8,192 bases of DNA from Chloroflexota bacterium (GCA_016219235.1 JACRBO010000806.1:1-8192); one strand, 5' to 3'; counted from the stretch's first letter, positions 1-6,723 are shown. A program made the numbers and translations. Notes: generated from the letters alone by a model not told the origin.

Positions 1-81
1 GTGGCCGCTCCCCCTCTCCCGAAATCACGTCCTGAGCAAAGTCGAAGGATGATTTCGGGAGAGGGGGCCGGGGGGTGAGGC
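1..81. repeat. Interspersed palindromic repeat, left copy (cut by window edge)
   Basis: Positions 10-27 and 50-67 form a perfect 18-bp inverted repeat (arm begins CCCCCTCTCC and ends GAAATCA) around a 22-nt centre. It is followed by a G-rich run and GGTGAGGC at 74-81. The first 17 bases of the element (3-19) are identical to 7693-7709, and GGTGAGGC recurs at 7773-7780, so this is the same repeat family as the element at 7637-7780. The centre (TCCTGAGC..GTCGAAGGA) is the reverse complement of the start and end of the centre of the right copy. The left end presumably lies before base 1. It is non-coding and sits upstream of kdgK. Whether it affects transcription cannot be told. Confidence 0.8.
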
Positions 82-120
82 TGAGCGATCATCAACCAAG
101 TTTTCATGTCGGAGGTGTGC

Positions 121-1152
121 ATGAAAGTCGTGACCTTTGGTGAGATCATGCTACGATTGGCGCCGCCGGGTTTTCAGCGGTTTACGCAGGCCCGATCGTT
201 TGACGTGCTGTACGGCGGCGGCGAAGCCAACGTCGCGGTCTCACTGGCGAACTACGGCGAGAGTGCGGAGTTTGTAACGCGCCTGCCGAAGAATGAACTG
301 GGCGATGCCTGTCTCGCTTCGTTGCGATCGGTTGGCGTACACACCGATCACGTCGTGCGCGGCGGCGACCGATTGGGCATCTACTTCCTCGAGACCGGCG
401 CAGCACAGCGCGGCAGCAAAGTCATCTACGATCGCGCCGGATCGAGTTTCGCCACGATTCAACCGGGCATAGTGAATTGGCCCGCTGCCTTTGAAGGCGC
501 GGATTGGTTTCACTGGACGGGCATTACTCCTGCCGTGTCACAGGGCGCAGCCGAAGCCTGCCGCGAAGCAATTCAAATTGCGAAACAACTAGGCCTCACC
601 GTCTCGTGCGATTTGAACTATCGCGCCAAATTATGGAAGTGGGGCAAACCGGCCGGTGACGTGATGAGCGAACTCGTCGCCGCGTGTGATGTCGCCATCG
701 GCAACGAGGAGGACGCCGACAAAGTCTTCGGCATCAAAGCGCCGGAGGCCGATGTGACCGCGGGCAAGGTCGAGGCCGATCATTATCGCTATGTATGTGA
801 AGAACTCGTCAAGCGTTTCCCGAACTTGAAGACGGTGGCGATTACGCTGCGTGGATCATTATCGGCCAGTCACAACACCTGGTCGGGCGTGCTGTTGGAT
901 AAAGGACAGTTCTTCACCGCGCCGACGTATGACATCGTACCGATCGTCGATCGGGTGGGCGGCGGCGATGCGTTTATGGGCGGACTCATCTATGGCCTGC
1001 GCAAATTCGCTGAGGATCCTGATCGCGCGTTGAAGTTTGCCGTAGCCGCCTCGTGCTTGAAGCACAGCATCCTGGGCGACTTCAACGCGGTCAGCGTCAA
1101 CGAAGTAGAACAGTTGATGGCCGGCGACGCCTCCGGGCGCGTATCACGGTAA
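121..1152 (+). CDS. kdgK: 2-keto-3-deoxygluconate (KDG) kinase, PfkB family
   Basis: Cytosolic kinase that phosphorylates 2-keto-3-deoxygluconate to KDPG with ATP. The 343-residue protein is a normal length for the family. It opens with the PfkB-type strand VVTFGEIMLR (3-12) and the GGGEANVA segment (32-39). It carries the KDG-kinase-like substrate positions Tyr88, Tyr103/Arg105 (IYDRAGS) and Arg168 (DLNYRAKLW), and ends with the PfkB signature DRVGGGDAF (277-285), where Asp283 is the expected catalytic base. The NxxE motif is present as NEED (195-198). I chose ATG 121 over ATG 106 because GGAGGTG at 111-117 lies directly before it and lies inside the ORF from 106. The aldolase gene follows 9 bp downstream, which gives the kinase-aldolase pair of the KDG pathway. 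A related sugar kinase (fructokinase-like or IolC-like) is the alternative, but the neighbours argue for KDG. Confidence 0.9.
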   Translation: MKVVTFGEIMLRLAPPGFQRFTQARSFDVLYGGGEANVAVSLANYGESAEFVTRLPKNELGDACLASLRSVGVHTDHVVRGGDRLGIYFLETGAAQRGSKVIYDRAGSSFATIQPGIVNWPAAFEGADWFHWTGITPAVSQGAAEACREAIQIAKQLGLTVSCDLNYRAKLWKWGKPAGDVMSELVAACDVAIGNEEDADKVFGIKAPEADVTAGKVEADHYRYVCEELVKRFPNLKTVAITLRGSLSASHNTWSGVLLDKGQFFTAPTYDIVPIVDRVGGGDAFMGGLIYGLRKFAEDPDRALKFAVAASCLKHSILGDFNAVSVNEVEQLMAGDASGRVSR

Positions 1153-1161
1153 AGGAGTGTT

Positions 1162-1839
1162 ATGGCGCGATTCATGCGTTTAGATGTAACGAATACTTTG
1201 CTAGACATCGGCCTGGTGCCGTTGTTCTGTCACGGCGAAGTTGAAGCGGCGATCGAGATCGTCGCGGCGTGCGCGCGAGGTGGGGCGCGCGTGATCGAGT
1301 TCACCAATCGCGGTGAGCTGGCCTATCCCGTTTTCACGGAACTGATCAAGCACTTCGCCAAAGCGGATCCATCGATCGTGCTGGGCATCGGTTCGATCAT
1401 GGATGCACCGACAGCCGCCTTGTATCTGGCAAGCGGCGCGAACTTTATCGTGGGGCCGAGTTTCAGTCCTGAGATCGCGCGACTGTGCAATCGGCGCAAG
1501 GTACTCTACATCCCCGGCACCGCCACCGAAACCGAGATTGCCAACGCGGAAGAATACGGCGCGGAAATTTGCAAAGTATTCCCCGGCGAGACGCCTGGCC
1601 CCGGCTTCATCAAGGCCGTACTCGCTCCATGTCCGTGGCATCGCCTGCTGCCGACCGGCGGGGTGGATGCGACCGAAGCCAGCATAAGTGAATGGATCAA
1701 AGCGGGCGCGGCGGCCGTCGGGCTGGGCAGCAGGCTCATCACGGCGCAGCTGATCAAGGCCAAAGCGTTTGACGATCTGGCCGCAACGACCGCTCGATGT
1801 GTGAGTTGGGTAAAGACCGCCCGCGCTTCAGCGAAATAA
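1162..1839 (+). CDS. eda: KDPG aldolase (2-dehydro-3-deoxy-phosphogluconate aldolase, class I)
   Basis: Cleaves KDPG to pyruvate and glyceraldehyde 3-phosphate through a Schiff base on lysine. The 225-residue protein is a single TIM-barrel of usual length for the family (E. coli Eda 213). Visible landmarks are Glu46 and Arg50 in VIEFTNRG (matching the Glu/Arg of E. coli VEVTLRT), GIGSIM (75-80, in place of GAGTVL), and the Schiff-base Lys138 in EICKVFPGE (E. coli FKFFPAE). The phosphate-binding PTGGVD (164-169) and VGLGS (186-190) follow. The EFTNRG variant is one I associate with Bacteroidota/Chloroflexota-type enzymes. AAAGGAG at 1151-1157 overlaps the kdgK stop codon and sits 4 nt from the ATG, so translation is probably coupled to kdgK. 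A side activity on 4-hydroxy-2-oxoglutarate is possible, as in other Eda proteins. Confidence 0.92.
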   Translation: MARFMRLDVTNTLLDIGLVPLFCHGEVEAAIEIVAACARGGARVIEFTNRGELAYPVFTELIKHFAKADPSIVLGIGSIMDAPTAALYLASGANFIVGPSFSPEIARLCNRRKVLYIPGTATETEIANAEEYGAEICKVFPGETPGPGFIKAVLAPCPWHRLLPTGGVDATEASISEWIKAGAAAVGLGSRLITAQLIKAKAFDDLAATTARCVSWVKTARASAK

Positions 1840-1869
1840 CCATTGGCGCTCCCGGCTTTGTCGGGAATC

Positions 1870-1961
1870 GTAGGGCGCGTTTGCCCATGCCCCGCGCTTT
1901 GCGCGGGTGGGCCGATGCCGCCATACGCGCCACTTGCGGCGGCTACGGAAAGCCGCCCTAC
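1870..1961. repeat. 92-bp palindromic (MITE/REP-like) element between eda and the isomerase gene
   Basis: The ends are an 8-bp inverted repeat, GTAGGGCG (1870-1877) and CGCCCTAC (1954-1961). Inside are two further hairpins. The first is GCCCA..CCCGCGC-TTT-GCGCGGG-TGGGC (1883-1912), a 12-bp stem with a 3-nt bulge. The second is GGCGGCT/AGCCGCC (1938-1944 with 1951-1957). An additional pair GGCGCGT/ACGCGCC (1874-1880 with 1925-1931) is an alternative fold. No reading frame is convincing. The ribosome-binding site of the next gene (AAGGAG 1967-1972) begins just after the right end. There is no T-run, so it does not look like an efficient terminator. It more likely acts as an operon-internal stem-loop that could influence mRNA stability. 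Confidence 0.7.
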
Positions 1962-1980
1962 TGAAGAAGGAGACTAACCG

Positions 1981-2799
1981 ATGAAATACCACGCGCTGCT
2001 AACCGCTAAACCGGGTGTGAATAAGCCACCGCATAACGCCTGCCAGCTGCTTGATTTCAGCCTGCTTAAACTCGCAGCGGGCGAGACTTACGAAGCCGAG
2101 ACGCCCGGCCGCGAGCTACTGGCGGTGATATTGGGTGGCAAGGCCACGTTTAACCTCAACGGCCAGCGCTTCGAGAAAGTGGGCGGCCGCCCCAATGTCT
2201 TCGCGGGCAAGCCGCATTCGGTCTACATTCCAGCCGGCGCGAAGTTCAGCATTCAGGCCGAAAGCGCCGCCGAAATTGCGCTGCCCGGTGCGCCCAGCGA
2301 TGCCGCTATCGCACCGTATGTGATCGCGCCGTCGCAAGTGGCGACCGGCGCGTGGGGCGCGGCCAACTTCAAGCGCAACTTCCATCAGATCCTCACGCTG
2401 GCCGCTCAACCTGAATTGCCCGCGCGTCGACTGATCGTCGGCGAAACCTTTACGCCCAGCGGCAACTGGAGCACCTATCCGCCGCACAAACATCAAGTCG
2501 ATGATCTGCCGCGTGAGGCGTATCACGAAGAGATGTATTACTTCAAAGTCAATCCGGCCGACGGCTTTGGCATTTGTCATTACTACAACGAAGAAGGCGA
2601 AGAAGAAAACTTCACCGTGCGCGATAACAGCCTGCACATGCTGCCGCGCGGTTATCACACGGTGGTCAGTGCGCCGGGCTACACCACTTACTATCTGTGG
2701 TTCCTCGCGGGCAATCAGCGTGTCCAGGCGACGGTGGATGATCCCGCGTTGGGCTGGGTCAGTCGCACAGTGGCGATGTTGAAAGAGTTGGGGCATTAG
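1981..2799 (+). CDS. iolB: IolB/KduI-family isomerase, IolB-type, probably acting as the uronate isomerase of the KDG pathway
   Basis: Double-cupin isomerase of 272 residues, the size of B. subtilis IolB (271). The second cupin carries GETFTPSGNWSTYPPHKH (154-171), an IolB hallmark. The presumed metal ligands are His169, His171, Glu183 or Glu184 (EEMYYF) and His226 (RGYHTVV). The roughly 11-residue spacer between the HKH pair and the EE pair, and the YYFKVNPADGFG segment, are IolB-like rather than KduI-like. IolB itself isomerises 5-deoxy-glucuronate in inositol breakdown. Here the neighbours are kdgK, eda and kduD, so the inferred substrate is 4-deoxy-L-threo-5-hexosulose uronate, the KduI substrate. 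No other iol gene is visible. The ATG at 1981 is supported by AAGGAG at 1967-1972. It is separated from eda by 141 bp containing a palindromic element. Family membership is certain, but the substrate is not. Confidence 0.85.
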   Translation: MKYHALLTAKPGVNKPPHNACQLLDFSLLKLAAGETYEAETPGRELLAVILGGKATFNLNGQRFEKVGGRPNVFAGKPHSVYIPAGAKFSIQAESAAEIALPGAPSDAAIAPYVIAPSQVATGAWGAANFKRNFHQILTLAAQPELPARRLIVGETFTPSGNWSTYPPHKHQVDDLPREAYHEEMYYFKVNPADGFGICHYYNEEGEEENFTVRDNSLHMLPRGYHTVVSAPGYTTYYLWFLAGNQRVQATVDDPALGWVSRTVAMLKELGH

Positions 2800-2828
2800 A
2801 TCAATTTCCCAGTTGATTTATGGTGTAT

Positions 2829-2891
2829 CTGCTCCCGGCGGATGGTCACATCCGCCTTTGGGTCTGCTGGATGTGACCATCCAGCAGGAGC
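2829..2891. repeat. Double-hairpin palindromic element with mutually complementary cores
   Basis: Two perfect hairpins lie side by side. The first is GGCGGATG-gtca-CATCCGCC (2837-2856) and the second is CTGCTGGATG-tgac-CATCCAGCAG (2864-2887). The 14-base core of the first (2840-2853) is the exact reverse complement of the core of the second (2869-2882), so in RNA the two arms can either fold separately or pair with each other. GCTCC (2831-2835) and GGAGC (2887-2891) can close the whole structure. It occupies the 136-bp gap between the isomerase gene and kduD, upstream of the kduD ribosome-binding site. It may be an interspersed repeat or an operon-internal regulatory structure. There is no T-run to suggest termination. 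Confidence 0.65.
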
Positions 2892-2935
2892 GAAGTCGCA
2901 AATGAAACTGGAATTTGCACCAAGAGAGGCTTCTC

Positions 2936-3700
2936 ATGATCCTCGATCTGTTTCGATTGGATGGCCGTGTGGCATTGGTCACCGGCGCGGGGCAGGGCCT
3001 GGGACAGGCGATTGCGATCGGATTGGCCGAGGCCGGCGCGGATATCGTGGCGTTCGATCGCCGTGAAAGCGATCAGACCGGGCAAGCGGTCGCCGCGCTT
3101 GGGTGCCGCTTTCATCAAGTCACGTGCGATTTACGATCGGCCACAGTAGCCGAGCTGCAACAGGTGATCGACGGCAGCGTGACTGCGCTGGGACGGCTCG
3201 ATATTCTGGTCAACAACGCCGGCATCATCCGCCGCGCGCCCGCGCTCGAGTTCAGCGAGGCCGATTGGGATGACGTGCTGCACATCAACTTGAAGGCGGC
3301 GTTCTTTCTATCGCAGGCGGCGGGGCGCGTGATGGTGGCGCAGGGCGGCGGCAAGATTATCAACGTCGCGTCGATGCTGTCGTTTCAGGGCGGTGTGATC
3401 GTGCCGTCGTACACCGCGGCCAAGAGCGGCATCGCGGGCCTCACACGCGCGTTGGCGAATGAATGGGCCAAACACAACATCAACATCAATGCCATCGCGC
3501 CCGGCTACATGGCGACGGATAACACGGCGGCGCTGCGCGCCGACCCCGATCGATCCGCGGCCATTCTCGATCGGATCCCGGCAGGCCGCTGGGGCACACC
3601 GAATGATCTCAAGGGAGCGATCGTGTTTCTGGCCTCGCCTGCGTCCGACTATATGCAGGGCGCGATCGTGCCGGTCGATGGCGGCTGGCTGGCGCGTTGA
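2936..3700 (+). CDS. kduD: 2-dehydro-3-deoxy-D-gluconate 5-dehydrogenase (SDR family)
   Basis: Short-chain dehydrogenase that interconverts 3-deoxy-D-glycero-2,5-hexodiulosonate and KDG with NAD(P)(H), feeding the kinase and aldolase encoded upstream. The 254 residues include TGAGQGLG (16-23, nucleotide binding), LVNNAG (91-96), the catalytic Ser146, and Tyr159-x3-Lys163 (YTAAK). Diagnostic KduD stretches recognisable from the E. coli enzyme (253 aa) include NNAGIIRR, EFSEADWDDV, INVASMLSFQGG, NEWAKHNIN, APGYMATDN, LDRIPAGRWG and the C-terminal VDGGWLAR. I chose ATG 2936 because AAGAGAGG (2922-2929) sits 6 nt before it. The frame is also open to a TTG at 2915, but that start would place the ribosome-binding site inside the gene. 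It is the last gene of the cluster, followed by an intrinsic terminator at 3798-3841. Confidence 0.94.
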   Translation: MILDLFRLDGRVALVTGAGQGLGQAIAIGLAEAGADIVAFDRRESDQTGQAVAALGCRFHQVTCDLRSATVAELQQVIDGSVTALGRLDILVNNAGIIRRAPALEFSEADWDDVLHINLKAAFFLSQAAGRVMVAQGGGKIINVASMLSFQGGVIVPSYTAAKSGIAGLTRALANEWAKHNININAIAPGYMATDNTAALRADPDRSAAILDRIPAGRWGTPNDLKGAIVFLASPASDYMQGAIVPVDGGWLAR

Positions 3701-3797
3701 TCAATTGCTGCCACAGCTGTGAGACGATTCCTAACGAATCCCAGATCAGAAGTCGGGACGGGCAGCCGCGAATAAGTCGCAGCCGATCTCAGACAAC

Positions 3798-3841
3798 AAA
3801 CACCCGATGGAGCACAGGGATCCATCGGGTGTTTAGGTTTT
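3798..3841 (+). terminator. Rho-independent terminator after the uronate cluster
   Basis: A perfect 14-bp stem is formed by 3798-3811 (AAACACCCGATGGA) and 3821-3834 (TCCATCGGGTGTTT) around a 9-nt loop, followed by TTTAGGTTTT (3832-3841). It lies about 100 bp beyond the kduD stop and before the promoter region of the next gene. The left flank is A-rich (ACAACAAA), so it could also stop transcription coming from the other side. Confidence 0.85.
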
Positions 3842-3877
3842 GTCGGCGGTTGAACCTCGTCGCACGAGGTCGGCATC

Positions 3878-3886
3878 TGGTATGCT
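3878..3886 (+). promoter_or_regulatory. Possible extended -10 promoter for the acyltransferase gene
   Basis: TGGTATGCT fits an extended -10 element (TGnTATnnT) just after the terminator and about 90 bp before the start codon of the next gene. No good -35 box lies at 16-18 bp. A second AT-rich hexamer, TAGAAT at 3904-3909, is an alternative -10. The position after a terminator makes a promoter here necessary, but the exact site is a guess. Confidence 0.3.
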
Positions 3887-3977
3887 CAGTGAGTGTAATC
3901 GAGTAGAATAGCTGTGGCGCGTGAAGTCAGGCGCTGCTTAAGGTTGTGAAGAAGTGAGACACCGTAAAGGATCGCTG

Positions 3978-4763
3978 ATGAAACCCACCTCGACATACAC
4001 TCAACTGCCATTTCCAGTCGCGCGCCAGACGGTGATCGACGCGGGCCGCCTAGGCAGCCGCCGGCACCTGATTCACGGCTTGCTCGAACTCGATGTGACG
4101 CCGGTACGCCAACGGCTGCGCGATCATAAACAGCAGACCGGCGAAAGCCGCTCGTTTACAGCCTACATCGTGCGCAGCCTGGCGGCCGCTATCGATCTCG
4201 ATCGGCGTGTGCAGGGCTATCGGGATTGGCGCAACCGTTTGATTGTGTTTGATGAAGTCGATGTCGTCACATTGATCGAGACCGAGCGTGGCGGCGTGGC
4301 GCTGCCGCACATCATCCGGGCCGCCAACACCCGATCGGTGCGTTCGATTCACGACGAGATCCGATCGGTTCAGGCGCGGCCCGAGCGCAGCGAACAGCGA
4401 TCGAGTTTGATGCGGCTCGCGCCGCACCTGCCCGCGTTCACGCGCGATGTCTTCTACTGGTTTTTGGTCAAAAATCCGCGGCGGTTTAAGCAGTATGCGG
4501 GCACGTGCCTGGTGACGTCGGTGGGTATGTTCGGGCAGGGCAGCGGCTGGGGTGTGGCCTTTTTGCCGCTGCATACGCTGGGCCTGACGGTGGGCGGCCT
4601 GACTAAGAAACCGGGTGTGGTTGACGAGCAGATCGTGATTCGCGAATACCTCGATCTCACCATCACCTTTGACCACGACATCGTTGATGGTGCGCCGGCT
4701 GCCCGCTTTGCGCAGCGGTTGAAAGCAGCGATCGAGGGCGGCGCGGCGCTTGACCTGGCCTGA
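3978..4763 (+). CDS. Stand-alone 2-oxoacid dehydrogenase E2-type acyltransferase catalytic domain protein
   Basis: A 261-residue protein with the catalytic fold shared by dihydrolipoamide acyltransferases (E2) and chloramphenicol acetyltransferase. The active-site motif HxxxDG is intact: His233, Asp237 and Gly238 in TFDHDIVDGAP. Other E2-like parts are the N-terminal helix SFTAYIVRSLAAAI (59-72), VTLIETERGGVALPHII (97-113), the TSVGMFG stretch (180-186) and LTVGGLTKKP (203-212). There is no lipoyl domain and no E1/E3-binding domain, and no E1 or E3 gene is nearby, so it is not a normal complex core subunit. It could be an acyltransferase acting on a free lipoylated or CoA-linked partner. The physiological role is unknown. 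ATG 3978 is chosen over GTG 3954 because AAAGGA (3966-3971) sits 6 nt upstream. It is probably transcribed alone. Confidence 0.8.
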   Translation: MKPTSTYTQLPFPVARQTVIDAGRLGSRRHLIHGLLELDVTPVRQRLRDHKQQTGESRSFTAYIVRSLAAAIDLDRRVQGYRDWRNRLIVFDEVDVVTLIETERGGVALPHIIRAANTRSVRSIHDEIRSVQARPERSEQRSSLMRLAPHLPAFTRDVFYWFLVKNPRRFKQYAGTCLVTSVGMFGQGSGWGVAFLPLHTLGLTVGGLTKKPGVVDEQIVIREYLDLTITFDHDIVDGAPAARFAQRLKAAIEGGAALDLA

Positions 4764-5034
4764 TGCGCACACTTGAGGTCGCGGTCACCGCGTTCGTATC
4801 CTCACATCGACTGGAGCAACGGGCGGAGGCTGGCGGCCCAAATCCGCCCTTCGCCGCATGAACTTTCGGCCGATCTCGCGCATACTATGGCATGTATCGT
4901 CGACATCGTAAGTTTCGAGCGCCTGGTGACCGTCCGACAAGCATCAGGCATGCGCCGGGTGAGTGGGCGTATAATGCAGCCATCGGAATGGTCGATCACA
5001 ATCAATCAGCCCGTGATGTTCAAGGAGGCAAGGT
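4764..5034. other. 271-bp intergenic stretch between acyltransferase and protease genes
   Basis: No convincing gene: the + frame open across it runs out of frame into the protease gene and has no family resemblance. A weak stem-loop, GGGCGGA (4821-4827) with TCCGCCC (4843-4849) and a 15-nt loop, is present without a T-run. It could be a poor terminator or chance. The downstream end holds a good -10 hexamer (4970-4975) and the ribosome-binding site AAGGAGG (5022-5028) of the protease gene. Confidence 0.5.
4970..4975 (+). promoter_or_regulatory. Consensus -10 box upstream of the M48 protease gene
   Basis: TATAAT, a perfect sigma-70 -10 hexamer in an otherwise GC-rich context, lies 59 bp before the protease ATG. 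The hexamer 17 bp upstream (GGCATG, 4947-4952) is a poor -35 and the element is not an extended -10. Transcription would start near 4982 and leave a leader of about 50 nt. Confidence 0.5.
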
Positions 5035-6633
5035 ATGGCCAATTTGTTGCTGCGATCGGTGCTGGTCCTGTCGTTGATGTTCGGCCTGCTGTTCGCCATC
5101 GGTATGGTCGTGCTGACGGCCATCGACGCGCCGGTCGGTTTCGCGATCGTCTTCGCGCTGGGCATCCTGTTCCTACAGTATTTGCTAGGCCCGTGGATCC
5201 TGCAACTGATCTACAAGATCGAGTGGCGCGATCCTAAAACGGTGAGTCCCGCGTTGGCCGTGTTTATCGATCGGGTGTGTGAAGATCGCAAGATTCCACA
5301 TCCACGCTTCGGTGTCATCCGCGATGGTAATCCCAATGCCTTCACCTTCGGGCACTATCCCGGCGATGCGCGGCTGGTCGTCACAACCGGCCTGCTGGAA
5401 CTGCTGGACGGCGAAGAATATCAGGCGGTTGTCGCGCACGAGTTGGGCCACATCGCCCACTGGGACTTCGTCGTGATGACGGTGGCCGCGGCCATCCCGC
5501 TGATCCTGTATGTGCTGTATCGCTTCTCGATCTCACGGGGCCGCAACAAAGAGGGCGCGTATCTGGCGGTCGTGGGCGTCGTATCCTACGTGGCTTACAT
5601 CGTCAGCCAGTTCATCGCCCTGCTGCTGTCGCGCGTCCGCGAATACTACGCCGATCAGTTTGCCGCCGAAGTGACCGGCAATCCCAACGCGTTGTCGAGT
5701 GCGCTGGTGAAGGTGGCCTATGGCCTGGCGACTGCGCCTCGAGATAAGAAAGACCGAGGGGCCGACATCCGCCTCAACGCGGCGCGCGCCTTCGGCATTT
5801 TCGATCCCAAGGCCGCTCAAGGGCTGGCGCTGGCCGGGGCCGCGAGCGGCACAGTGACGCTGGACTCCATGCAGAATGCCATGAAGTGGGACTTGTGGAA
5901 TCCGTGGGCGTTCTTCTTCGAGTTAAGTTCGACCCACCCATTAGCCGCCAAGCGCATTCGGGCGCTGGGCCAACAGAGTGAGGCCATCGGCCAGATTCCG
6001 CGCCTCAAGCTGGATACCAAGCCGCCGGAAAGTTACTGGGACGAATTCGCCGTCGATCTGGTCGTCAAGTATCTGCCCAACCTCGCGCTGATCGCCAGCG
6101 GTCTGGCTGTACTCGCCGCGATTGCGATGGAACAAAGTGTCATGGCCGTTGCGGGCGCAGGTCTGCTGATTACGTGTCTCACGTGGTGGCTGCAACGCCG
6201 CATCATCTATCGGCACAACTTTGACGAAGCGCGGACCGTAAACTCCCTCATCAGTGAGGTCAAAGTATCACCCGTGCGACCGATTGCTTGTCAGTTGGAA
6301 GGCGAGATCATAGGGCGCGGCGTACCCGGTCTGTTCTATAGCGAAGACCTTGTATTGCAGGACAACAGCGGCTACATCACGGTCGATTACCGTCAGCCGC
6401 TGGGCATTGTGGAATTTCTCTTCGGCTGGCTCAAAGCCGATAAGCTGGTGGGGCGACGCGGCAAGGCGTTTGGCTGGTATCGACGCGCCATGCGCCCCTA
6501 CTTTGAAATGCGCTGGCTGGTCATGGACAACGGCGAGAAGATCACCAGCTACACCTATCCGCTTACACAGTTCTTCGTCTACGCGGGTATGCTGGCGGGC
6601 GTGATTCTGCTGGCGCTGGGGTTTGTGCGCTAA
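5035..6633 (+). CDS. Membrane-bound M48 family zinc metalloprotease with an extra C-terminal domain
   Basis: HtpX/Ste24-like endopeptidase of 532 residues, much longer than HtpX (about 290). Order: two N-terminal membrane segments (about 7-30 and 33-56), a protease core with the zinc motif HELGH (135-139), further hydrophobic segments (about 143-165 and 175-197), and the third zinc ligand Glu203 in REYYAD. The M48 motif STHP (299-302) follows. After two more membrane segments (about 348-387) comes a soluble stretch (about 405-500) with LEGEIIGRGVPG, FYSEDLVLQD and the WYRRAMRPYFEMR segment. A final membrane helix (about 509-530) ends the protein. The C-terminal region resembles a beta-rich domain I recall from other bacterial and archaeal M48 proteins. 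Its function is unknown to me. AAGGAGG (5022-5028) fixes the start. Likely role: quality control of membrane proteins, as for HtpX. Confidence 0.85.
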   Translation: MANLLLRSVLVLSLMFGLLFAIGMVVLTAIDAPVGFAIVFALGILFLQYLLGPWILQLIYKIEWRDPKTVSPALAVFIDRVCEDRKIPHPRFGVIRDGNPNAFTFGHYPGDARLVVTTGLLELLDGEEYQAVVAHELGHIAHWDFVVMTVAAAIPLILYVLYRFSISRGRNKEGAYLAVVGVVSYVAYIVSQFIALLLSRVREYYADQFAAEVTGNPNALSSALVKVAYGLATAPRDKKDRGADIRLNAARAFGIFDPKAAQGLALAGAASGTVTLDSMQNAMKWDLWNPWAFFFELSSTHPLAAKRIRALGQQSEAIGQIPRLKLDTKPPESYWDEFAVDLVVKYLPNLALIASGLAVLAAIAMEQSVMAVAGAGLLITCLTWWLQRRIIYRHNFDEARTVNSLISEVKVSPVRPIACQLEGEIIGRGVPGLFYSEDLVLQDNSGYITVDYRQPLGIVEFLFGWLKADKLVGRRGKAFGWYRRAMRPYFEMRWLVMDNGEKITSYTYPLTQFFVYAGMLAGVILLALGFVR

Positions 6634-6660
6634 CGACCGCCGCAAGCCAGGCACGATATA

Positions 6661-6692
6661 CCACGGCCCGATCGAGCGATCGGGCCGTGGTC
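6661..6692. terminator. Perfect hairpin between convergent genes, probable bidirectional terminator
   Basis: CCACGGCCCGATCG (6661-6674) and CGATCGGGCCGTGG (6677-6690) are exact inverted copies separated by 2 nt, giving in practice a 12-bp stem with a 6-nt loop. It starts 28 bp after the protease stop and lies 34 bp from the stop of the convergent membrane-protein gene. The tail on the + side is only TCTT, so this is a hairpin with a weak U-tract. The location supports a shared terminator. Confidence 0.6.
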
Positions 6693-6723
6693 TTGATCCA
6701 GCTACGAATCGATCGAGTCGAGT

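Noticed and set aside
106..120. Earlier ATG for the KDG kinase
   Set aside because: The ribosome-binding site GGAGGTG lies downstream of this ATG and immediately before ATG 121, and the family N-terminus starts at the latter.
2116..2796. 226-codon open frame on the minus strand
   Set aside because: It lies entirely antisense to the well-supported IolB-type gene, is rich in Arg/Gly/Ala as expected of a GC-rich shadow frame, and shows no family motif.
4050..4772. 240-codon open frame on the minus strand
   Set aside because: Antisense to the E2-type acyltransferase gene, whose HxxxDG active site is clear. Composition is typical of a shadow frame.
4821..4849. Stem-loop as a terminator for the acyltransferase gene
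   Set aside because: Only a 7-bp stem with a 15-nt loop and no T-run. It may be chance in GC-rich DNA.
4773..5237. 154-codon open frame on the plus strand in the gap before the protease gene
   Set aside because: Its second half overlaps the protease gene in another frame, there is no ribosome-binding site of note, and no domain is visible.
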